Source: Accumulibacter sp.
Lineage (GTDB): Bacteria > Pseudomonadota > Gammaproteobacteria > Burkholderiales > Rhodocyclaceae
Direction of reading: 5' to 3'
Length of the DNA stretch: 64,000 nt
Assembly: GCA_017302455.1 (NCBI GenBank)
Contig: JAFLDO010000014.1
Span: 1 to 64,000 of the forward strand
Shown here: piece after piece, positions 18,501-25,072 of the stretch
Layout: every line of letters begins with the position of its first letter
Numbering within the stretch: the first letter of the stretch is position 1
Program-made: the position numbers and the translations under genes
Notes under the pieces: generated by a model
The model's database searches: none
Told to the model about the DNA's origin: nothing
What the model saw: only the letters and a program-made list of their open reading frames with translations

Positions 18501-19310
18501 ATGCCTGTCGACCATTACGAAAACTTCCCCGTTGCCTCGCTGCTGCTGCCTCGGCGCCTGCGCCGACCGATCGAGGCGATCTACCGTTTTGCCCGCGCTG
18601 CCGACGACATCGCCGATGAGGGCGATTCCCCTGATGCCGTCCGGCTCCAGGGCCTGGCCGAGTACGGCGACGAGCTGACGCGTATCGAACGCGGCGAGCC
18701 GCCACTGCGGCCGGCCTTTACGGAACTGGCGGCGATCGTCGCCGAGTGGCGGCTGCCGGTGCCCTTGTTGCGCGACCTCCTCGACGCCTTTGCGCAGGAT
18801 GTGGTGAAGAAGCGTTACGCCGACTATCCGGAGTTGCTCGACTACTGCCGGCGCTCGGCGAATCCGGTTGGCCGCCTGTTGCTGCATCTGGTGGGGACCA
18901 CGAGTGACGAGAACCTGCAGCGCTCGGACTGGATCTGCAGCGCCCTGCAGCTCGTCAATTTCTGGCAGGACGTGGCCATCGACTGGCGGAAGGATCGTGT
19001 CTATCTGCCGCAGACCGACCTCGCGCGCTTCGCCATTGCCGAGGCGCAGATCGCCGACGGCTGCTCGAGTGCCGAATGGGCGGCGCTGCTCGATTTCGAG
19101 TGCGAGCGCACGCGCCGCCTGATGCTCGCCGGCGCGCCGCTGGTCCATCAACTGCCGGGGCGCATGGGCTGGGAAATCCGCCTGACCGTACAGGGCGGCC
19201 TGCGCATCCTGGAGAGGATTCGCCAGGTTCGCGGCGATGTTTTCCGGCAGCGCCCGGTTCTCGGTGCGGGCGATTGGCTGCACATCGGCAAACGCGTCTT
19301 GTTCATGTAA
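18501..19310 (+). CDS. hpnC: Squalene synthase HpnC (hydroxysqualene synthase)
   Basis: A 269-residue trans-isoprenyl diphosphate synthase-like protein. The two Asp-rich motifs are present: FARAADDIADEG near the N terminus and NFWQDVAIDWRKDR in the middle, with YLPQTDL after the second. In bacteria, HpnD, HpnC and HpnE turn farnesyl diphosphate into squalene through presqualene diphosphate and hydroxysqualene; HpnC does the middle step. The ATG at 18501 is the point where homology starts; about 30 open codons upstream are not conserved. It is followed 52 bases later by hpnD, across a short tandem repeat that contains its stop codon. The product would feed hopanoid synthesis. Confidence 0.92.
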   Translation: MPVDHYENFPVASLLLPRRLRRPIEAIYRFARAADDIADEGDSPDAVRLQGLAEYGDELTRIERGEPPLRPAFTELAAIVAEWRLPVPLLRDLLDAFAQDVVKKRYADYPELLDYCRRSANPVGRLLLHLVGTTSDENLQRSDWICSALQLVNFWQDVAIDWRKDRVYLPQTDLARFAIAEAQIADGCSSAEWAALLDFECERTRRLMLAGAPLVHQLPGRMGWEIRLTVQGGLRILERIRQVRGDVFRQRPVLGAGDWLHIGKRVLFM

Positions 19311-19325
19311 TTCATGTAATTCATG
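19302..19325 (+). repeat. Tandem 9-base repeat at the hpnC stop codon
   Basis: TTCATGTAA occurs twice in full (19302-19310 and 19311-19319), followed by TTCATG (19320-19325). The first copy encodes the last two residues and the TAA of hpnC. Copy-number change by slippage would alter only the spacing to hpnD, because every copy carries a stop in frame. Confidence 0.9.
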
Positions 19326-19362
19326 CCAGAATTGCGGCCCTGTGGAAACCCCGAGATCACCC

Positions 19363-20196
19363 ATGACACCCGACGAGTACTGCCAGGAGAAGACTGCCCG
19401 CAGCGGCTCCAGCTTTTACTACAGCTTCCTCTTCCTGCCGCAGAATCAGCGGCGCGCCATAACCGCGCTGTATGCCTTCTGCCGGGAAGTCGATGATGTC
19501 GTCGATGAGTGCCAGGATCCGCAGATCGCCGCCACCAAGCTGGCGTGGTGGCGGCAGGAATTGAGCGGCCTCTACGCCGGCAAGCCGCAACATCCGGTGA
19601 CGCAGGCGCTGCAGGCGGCAAGCGGCGAATTCCATCTGCCGGAGGAACAGTTGCAGGAAATCATCGACGGCATGGCGATGGATCTGCAGCAGACGCGCTA
19701 TCTCGACTTCAAGGCGCTGTCGCTCTATTGCTACCGCGTCGCCAGCGTCGTCGGACTGCTCGCCGCCGAGATCTTCGGCTATCAGGACCGCAAGACTCAG
19801 AAGTACGCACACGATCTCGGCCTCGCTTTCCAGTTGACCAACATCATTCGCGATGTCGGCGAAGATGCACGCATGGGCCGCATCTACCTGCCGATCGACG
19901 AGCTGCAGCGCTTCGGGGTACCCGCCGCCGACATCCTCAATGCCCGCCACAGCGACAATTTCCGCCGCTTGATGGAGTTCCAGATCGAGCGCGCCGAAGG
20001 CTATTACGCACAGGCGATCGACGAACTGCCGGCCATCGACCGCCGCGCCCAGCGCCCGGGCCTGATGATGGCGGCGATCTACCGCACGCTGCTCGACGAG
20101 ATCCGGCGGGACGGCTGCCAGGTGCTCACGCAACGTACGTCGCTGACGCCGATCCGCAAGCTGTGGATCGCCTGGCGGACCTGGGTGAGTGGATGA
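19363..20196 (+). CDS. hpnD: Presqualene diphosphate synthase HpnD
   Basis: A 277-residue squalene/phytoene synthase family protein. It begins MTPDEYCQEKTARSGSSFYY, typical of HpnD. The first Asp-rich motif is FCREVDDVVDE and the second lies in LTNIIRDVGEDARMGRIYLP. It condenses two farnesyl diphosphate molecules to presqualene diphosphate, the first committed step to squalene. The ATG at 19363 is where homology starts. The stop codon TGA overlaps the hpnE start (ATGA at 20193-20196), so the two are translationally coupled. All active-site motifs look intact. Confidence 0.93.
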   Translation: MTPDEYCQEKTARSGSSFYYSFLFLPQNQRRAITALYAFCREVDDVVDECQDPQIAATKLAWWRQELSGLYAGKPQHPVTQALQAASGEFHLPEEQLQEIIDGMAMDLQQTRYLDFKALSLYCYRVASVVGLLAAEIFGYQDRKTQKYAHDLGLAFQLTNIIRDVGEDARMGRIYLPIDELQRFGVPAADILNARHSDNFRRLMEFQIERAEGYYAQAIDELPAIDRRAQRPGLMMAAIYRTLLDEIRRDGCQVLTQRTSLTPIRKLWIAWRTWVSG

Positions 20197-21482
20197 GGGT
20201 GGCGGTGATCGGCGGTGGCTGGGCAGGTCTGGCAGCTGCCGTCGAACTGGTGAGCGCCGGGGTCGGCGTCACCGTCTTCGAGGCGGCAAGGCAGCTTGGC
20301 GGGCGCGCGCGTAGCGTCTCGGCCCACGGACGCCGGCTGGACAACGGCCAGCACATCCTGGTCGGCGCCTATCGCGAGACGCTGCGCCTGATGCAGGTGG
20401 TCGGCAACCATCCCGATCGTCTGCTCGAACGAATGCCGCTCGAGATCGCCTTCCCGGGCCGCCAGCCGGCTCCTTTCCGGCTGCGCTTGCCGCGCCTGCC
20501 GGCACCGTGGCACCTGGCCGTAGGCCTGCTCGGCACGCGCGGCGCCAGCCTGGCCGAGAAGCTCCGGGCCGTGCGCTTCATGCGCTTCCTGCAGGCCACG
20601 AACTATCGGCTGGGCGACGATTGCACGGTAGCGGCGCTGCTCGATCGCCACGCGCAGCACGGGAACCTGCGCGGCTGCCTGTGGGAGCCGCTCTGTCTGG
20701 CGGCGCTGAACACCGCGCCCGAACAGGCTTCGGCGCAGATTTTCGTCAATACGTTGCGCGACAGTCTCGGCAGTGATCGCGCGGCGACCGACCTGCTGCT
20801 GCCGGCAGCCGACCTCGACCAGTTGTTCCCGGCGGCAGCGGCGAGCTTCATCGCGGCGCACGGCGGGGAAATCCGCCTGTCGACGCGGGTGGCGAGCATC
20901 AACGCCAGCTTCGTTGTCGGCGGTGAGCGTTTTGCTGCCGTGGTGCTCGCCACCGGCCCGCAGCAGGCGGCGCCTTTGCTCGCCGGGAACGAGCAAAGCG
21001 GGCCGGTGGCACGACTGTTGGCCGACTACCGCTGGGAGCCGATCGGCACGGTCTATTGCGGCTATCCGCCGGAGGTGCGCCTGCCCTTGCCGATGCTCGG
21101 TCTCGCGGCACAGGGCGACGGCCGGTTCGGGCAGTGGGCCTTCGATCGCGGCGGGCTGTGCGGCACGGCGGGAGTGATCGCTTTCGTCCTCAGCGGCAGC
21201 GGCGCCTGGGAACATGCCGACAATCCAACGCTGGTCGCGGCACTGCATGACGAGCTGGCGGCGGCGCTGGGTACCCGGCTACCGCCGGTCCTCTGGCAGC
21301 AGGTGATCCGCGAGCGGCGCGCGACGTTTTCGTGCCGCCCAGGGCTGCCGCGCCCAGCCGCGAGAACCGCGCTGGCCGGACTCTGGCTGGCCGGGGACTA
21401 TGTGTGCGCCGACTACCCGGCGACGCTCGAGGCGGCGGTGCGCAGCGGCGTCGCCGCCGCCAGGGGGATCCTGCTCACTTGA
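20193..21482 (+). CDS. hpnE: Hydroxysqualene dehydroxylase HpnE
   Basis: A 429-residue FAD-dependent amine-oxidase-like protein. The dinucleotide-binding loop is at the N terminus (MRVAVIGGGWAGLAAAVEL, glycines 7-9 and 12) and the FAD-contact segment FEAARQLGGRARS follows. The C-terminal LAGLWLAGDYVCADYPATLE is the usual second FAD-binding region. It reduces hydroxysqualene to squalene, completing the three-step pathway with HpnC and HpnD. The ATG overlaps the hpnD stop. The 3' end overlaps by eight bases the end of the convergent ABC-transporter gene. The rest of the hopanoid genes are outside the window. Confidence 0.92.
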   Translation: MRVAVIGGGWAGLAAAVELVSAGVGVTVFEAARQLGGRARSVSAHGRRLDNGQHILVGAYRETLRLMQVVGNHPDRLLERMPLEIAFPGRQPAPFRLRLPRLPAPWHLAVGLLGTRGASLAEKLRAVRFMRFLQATNYRLGDDCTVAALLDRHAQHGNLRGCLWEPLCLAALNTAPEQASAQIFVNTLRDSLGSDRAATDLLLPAADLDQLFPAAAASFIAAHGGEIRLSTRVASINASFVVGGERFAAVVLATGPQQAAPLLAGNEQSGPVARLLADYRWEPIGTVYCGYPPEVRLPLPMLGLAAQGDGRFGQWAFDRGGLCGTAGVIAFVLSGSGAWEHADNPTLVAALHDELAAALGTRLPPVLWQQVIRERRATFSCRPGLPRPAARTALAGLWLAGDYVCADYPATLEAAVRSGVAAARGILLT

Positions 21483-22143
21483 TCTCTTCGAGCTGCCCGG
21501 CGTGCATGCGCAGGCGGCGCGCGCAACGCGCCGCGATCTCCTCGTCGTGGGTGACGAGGATCAGCGTCGTGCCGCGCTCGGCGTTGATGGCGAACATCAG
21601 CTCGATGATCTGATGCCCGGTCGCCGCGTCGAGATTGCCGGTCGGCTCGTCGGCGAGCACCAGTCGCGGTCCCGGCGCAAAGGCACGCGCCAGCGCGACG
21701 CGCTGCTGCTCGCCGCCCGAGAGATGCTTCGGGTAGTGGCGCAGGCGTTGCGCAAGGCCGACGCGCTGCAGCCAGTACTCGGCGCCGGCACGGGCATTCG
21801 GCGTGCCGGCGAGTTCCAGCGGCAACATGACGTTTTCGACGGCGTTCAGCGAGGGCAGCAACTGAAAGCTCTGGAAGACGAAGCCGAGCAGGCGCCCGCG
21901 CAGGACGGCCCGCGCATCCTCGTCGAGACCGCCGAGATCCTCGCCGGCGAGGGCGACGGAGCCGCTGCTCGGCAGATCGAGGCCGGCCAGCAGGCCGAGC
22001 AGCGTCGATTTGCCGGAACCGGAAGCGCCGACGATGGCCACCGTCTCGCCGGCAGCGACGGCGAACGAAATCTCGTGCAGAATGGTCAACGGCTCGCCAC
22101 CGTTATCCACACGTTTGGCAAGATCGCGAACCTCAACGACCAT
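21475..22143 (-). CDS. ybbA: ABC transporter ATP-binding protein (YbbA/LolD-like)
   Basis: A 222-residue nucleotide-binding subunit. Walker A is GASGSGKST at residues 39-47, the signature [14 protein letters not shown] and Walker [13 protein letters not shown] are intact, and the H-loop is in [11 protein letters not shown]. It belongs to the MacB/LolD/YbbA branch that works with a large permease on lipoproteins or other periplasmic cargo. No permease gene is adjacent, although in many genomes a ybbP-type permease follows ybbA; here the next gene on that side is the convergent hpnE. The ATG at 22143 has GGAG upstream and is preferred to one at 22176, which would overlap tesA. Confidence 0.85.
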   Translation of the reverse strand: MVVEVRDLAKRVDNGGEPLTILHEISFAVAAGETVAIVGASGSGKSTLLGLLAGLDLPSSGSVALAGEDLGGLDEDARAVLRGRLLGFVFQSFQLLPSLNAVENVMLPLELAGTPNARAGAEYWLQRVGLAQRLRHYPKHLSGGEQQRVALARAFAPGPRLVLADEPTGNLDAATGHQIIELMFAINAERGTTLILVTHDEEIAARCARRLRMHAGQLEEIK

Positions 22144-22159
22144 CGATGCGTCTCCAACC

Positions 22160-22777
22160 ATGCTCCGTTTTCCCACCTTTCATTGGCTGCTGCTCGCCGG
22201 ACTGATGCTGCTCGCCCCGGCGGCCCAGGCGGCACGAACGATTCTGGTCTTCGGCGATTCGCTCTCGGCGGGCTACGGGATTCGCCAGGATGCCGCCTGG
22301 CCAGCCTTGCTGGGCAAGCGCCTGCAGGAGAAGAAGCTCGATTATAGCGTCGTCAATGCCAGCATCTCGGGAGAAACCACCAGCGGCGGGCGCACGCGCA
22401 TCGACGCGGCGCTGGAGCGGCACGCGCCGCAGGTGGTCATCGTCGCACTCGGCGCCAACGACGGCCTGCGTGGCCTGCCGGTGACGCAGTTGCGCGACAA
22501 CCTCAGCGCCATCGTCGCCAGCGCCCAGCAGAAGAAGGCGCGGGTGCTGCTGGTCGGCCAGCGCATACCGCCCAACTACGGCGCCTACGCGGTGCAGTTC
22601 CACAACACCTTCGGCGAGGTGGCGAAGGCCCGCAAGGTGGCGCTGGTCGACTTCCTGCTCGACGGCGTGGCGACACAGGCACAGCTCTTTCAGGCCGACA
22701 ATCTCCATCCCACCGCCGAGGCGCAACCGCTGCTGCTCGACAATGTCTGGCGCGGGCTGGCGCCGCTGCTAAAATGA
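22160..22777 (+). CDS. tesA: Periplasmic arylesterase / lysophospholipase TesA (SGNH hydrolase)
   Basis: A 205-residue secreted esterase. Residues 1-25 form a signal peptide (LLLAGLMLLAPAAQA). The GDSL block is VFGDSLSAGYG with nucleophile Ser34; the SGNH Asn is in VALGANDGLRG; Asp180 and His183 in DNLHPT complete the triad. TesA/ArlE enzymes hydrolyse acyl-CoA-like thioesters, aryl esters and lysophospholipids in the periplasm. It is divergent from ybbA with only 16 bases between the starts, the widespread tesA-ybbA arrangement, so each promoter must lie inside or very near the other gene. No strong ribosome site is visible before its ATG. Confidence 0.88.
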   Translation: MLRFPTFHWLLLAGLMLLAPAAQAARTILVFGDSLSAGYGIRQDAAWPALLGKRLQEKKLDYSVVNASISGETTSGGRTRIDAALERHAPQVVIVALGANDGLRGLPVTQLRDNLSAIVASAQQKKARVLLVGQRIPPNYGAYAVQFHNTFGEVAKARKVALVDFLLDGVATQAQLFQADNLHPTAEAQPLLLDNVWRGLAPLLK

Positions 22778-22806
22778 CCGGCCGTTGACCCAGGGGCTGC
22801 CGCGGC

Positions 22807-23859
22807 ATGAAACATGACATCACTTGCGTCGGGCACCTCGGCGAGCTGTCTTCCTTTGACGAGATCATCGATGTGCGCTCGCCGGCGGAGTTTGCCGACG
22901 ATCACATTCCGGGGTCGATCAACTGTCCGGTGCTCGACAACGAACAGCGCATCGAAGTGGGCACGCTCTACAAGCAGGTTTCGCCATTCGAGGCCCGCAA
23001 GGTCGGCGCGGCGCACGTTGCCGAGAACATTGCCCGGCACTTGCGGGCGCGCTTTCTCGAGCGGCCGAAGACCTGGCGGCCCTTGGTCGTCTGCTGGCGC
23101 GGCGGCCAGCGCAGCGGCTCGCTGACGCACATCTTCCGGCGCATCGGCTGGGATGCGCAACAACTCGAAGGCGGCTACCGGACGTATCGCCGGCTGGTCA
23201 TGGAGAGCCTGGCGGTGCTGCCGCGCCAGCTGCGCCTGAAGGTCATCTGTGGGGCGACAGGCAGCGGCAAGAGCCGCATCCTGCAGGCCATCGGGCGACT
23301 CGGCGAGCAGATCCTCGACCTCGAGGAACTCGCCTGTCACAAGGGTTCGGTACTTGGCGTGCTGCCCGACGCGCCGCAGCCGTCGCAGAGGATGTTCGAA
23401 TCGCGGTTGCTGACGACGATCCAGGCCTTCGACCTCGAGCGCCCGGTTTATGTCGAGGCGGAGAGCCGCAAGATCGGCTCGCTGCATCTGCCGGCGGCGC
23501 TGATCGAAACGATGCGCGCCGGCGAGTGCGTGAACATCGAGGCGTCCTTCGCCGCGCGCGTCGACTTTCTTCTGCGCGATTACGACTACTTCCTGGCGGC
23601 GCCCGAGTGGCTGAACGCCTGCCTGCAGCCGTTGCGGGGCATGCACAGTACGGAAACCTTCCTGCGCTGGCGCGACTACGCCTGCGACGGCCAATGGCGC
23701 CCACTGGTCGGCGAACTGCTCGAACAGCACTACGACCCGCTTTACAGCCGTTCGCAAAGCCGCAATTACGCGGGATTCGATTCGCCGGAAACCGTCACCA
23801 CCGACGATCTGACGCCGGCAGGGGTCGAGGCGGTGGCGCGCCGCATCTGCGGCGGCTAG
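22807..23859 (+). CDS. mnmH: tRNA 2-selenouridine synthase MnmH (SelU)
   Basis: A 350-residue protein with an N-terminal rhodanese domain and a C-terminal P-loop domain. The rhodanese active-site Cys96 lies in VVCWRGGQRSGS, and the P-loop is GATGSGKS at residues 149-156. The enzyme geranylates 2-thiouridine at the tRNA wobble position and replaces the sulfur with selenium from selenophosphate. It follows tesA by 29 bases. Its stop directly abuts the stop of the convergent methyltransferase gene. No selD is in the window, so selenium supply must be encoded elsewhere if this step operates. Confidence 0.9.
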   Translation: MKHDITCVGHLGELSSFDEIIDVRSPAEFADDHIPGSINCPVLDNEQRIEVGTLYKQVSPFEARKVGAAHVAENIARHLRARFLERPKTWRPLVVCWRGGQRSGSLTHIFRRIGWDAQQLEGGYRTYRRLVMESLAVLPRQLRLKVICGATGSGKSRILQAIGRLGEQILDLEELACHKGSVLGVLPDAPQPSQRMFESRLLTTIQAFDLERPVYVEAESRKIGSLHLPAALIETMRAGECVNIEASFAARVDFLLRDYDYFLAAPEWLNACLQPLRGMHSTETFLRWRDYACDGQWRPLVGELLEQHYDPLYSRSQSRNYAGFDSPETVTTDDLTPAGVEAVARRICGG

Positions 23860-24405
23860 TCAGAGCCGGCCGGCGATCGCACCGCGCGCCGCGCACAGGC
23901 GCTGCACCATGGCCGGCTTCGGCAACTCGACGCTGCCTTCTTCGAAAGCCAGCAACCGCCAGCCGCGCTGCCGCACCCAAGCGAGCATTTCCTGCGAGCG
24001 CAGCAGGAACTCCGGGTTGCTGGGGCGCCCATAACGCTCGTTGCCGACCATGAAGGTCTCGTAGATCAGTACGCCTGGTTCGGCCAGCGCCGCCAGCAGT
24101 TCGTCGAGCCGCGGACGAAACAGGTAGTTGGTGACGACGATGCCGGCGAAGAGGCGCCCGTGGTAGGGCCAGGCGCCGGCCTCGAGGTCCGCCTGACGGA
24201 CGTTCACCCCGTCGACGTCGTGCAGGGCGGCCAGCGCCTGCGCATCCCGGTCCACCGCCTCGACGCGGTAGCCGGCTGCGGCGAGCAGGCGGGCATGTCG
24301 ACCCGCGCCGCAAGCGAGATCGAGCACCTCGGCGCCCTCGGGAATCAGCCGCAGAAAGCGGCGAACCCAGGCCGAAGTGGCGGATTCGGCGCAAGAAACC
24401 GTCAT
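23860..24405 (-). CDS. Class I SAM-dependent methyltransferase
   Basis: A 181-residue small methyltransferase. The SAM-binding motif I is EVLDLACGAGRHARLL, followed by the acidic end of strand 2 in YRVEAVDRD. Motif IV lies around FAGIVVTNYLF and the later LIYETFMVGNERYGRP is typical of the TehB/SAM-MTase group in proteobacteria. The substrate cannot be inferred. The ATG at 24405 has AAGGAAGGA upstream; ATGs at 24429 and 24462 are less likely. It is divergent from the OsmC-family gene, with 50 bases between starts, and convergent with mnmH. Confidence 0.8.
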   Translation of the reverse strand: MTVSCAESATSAWVRRFLRLIPEGAEVLDLACGAGRHARLLAAAGYRVEAVDRDAQALAALHDVDGVNVRQADLEAGAWPYHGRLFAGIVVTNYLFRPRLDELLAALAEPGVLIYETFMVGNERYGRPSNPEFLLRSQEMLAWVRQRGWRLLAFEEGSVELPKPAMVQRLCAARGAIAGRL

Positions 24406-24455
24406 TGGCGGCAATCCTTCCTTTATCATGGTCGGCGTCCTCGGGAGATTGCTCA

Positions 24456-24920
24456 ATGGCAAGAGACAAGCACGAAAAACACGACAAGCACGACCAACCC
24501 GTCGTGGTCAGCGAGAGTGGCCAGGGACCATACCAGCAGAGCATTCGTGTCGGCAAGCACCACCTGATCGCCGACGAGCCGGTCGCCATGGGCGGCGCCG
24601 ATACCGGCCCGGCTCCCTTCGATTTCCTCCTCGCCAGCCTCGGGTCGTGTACCTCGATCACCCTGCGCATGTACGCGGAGCGCAAGAAACTGCCGCTCAC
24701 CGGCATCAGCGTCGAACTGGCCCACGATCGCATCGACGTCGAAGGGCACGGCAAGGTCGACCGGATCTCGCGCACGATCACCCTGCAGGGCGATCTGACA
24801 TCGGAACAACGCAGCAGCCTGCTGGCGATCGCCAACAAGTGCCCGATGTACCGCACGCTGCAATCCGATATCCGGATCGAGAGCGTCCTGGCCACGGGTA
24901 GACCGGCACCCGTCGACTGA
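24456..24920 (+). CDS. OsmC/Ohr family protein (peroxide-related)
   Basis: A 154-residue OsmC-family protein. The two redox cysteines are Cys65 in LASLGSCTSITLRMY and Cys129 in ANKCPMYRTL. The conserved Arg/Glu context is partly visible (GPAPFDFLLASLG). Ohr and OsmC proteins reduce organic hydroperoxides using dithiols such as lipoyl groups; this shorter OsmC-type form, with PMYRTL after the second Cys, may act on other small substrates. A His/Lys-rich N-terminal tail (residues 2-13) is unusual and could bind metal. The ATG at 24456 follows GGGAG. It stands alone, divergent from the methyltransferase. Confidence 0.8.
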   Translation: MARDKHEKHDKHDQPVVVSESGQGPYQQSIRVGKHHLIADEPVAMGGADTGPAPFDFLLASLGSCTSITLRMYAERKKLPLTGISVELAHDRIDVEGHGKVDRISRTITLQGDLTSEQRSSLLAIANKCPMYRTLQSDIRIESVLATGRPAPVD

Positions 24921-25072
24921 ACGACACCGGTGAACCAGCAGTGCTCCGAGTGTGCTCGATGTCACGCCTGTGGGTCATTACACGCGCCGGCTTAGAGACT
25001 TTTCAGGCAGCCTGTGGTAAATTGATGCGGTGCAACATCGCACCTGTACCGCGCCTCGCCAACCAGAGGTGA

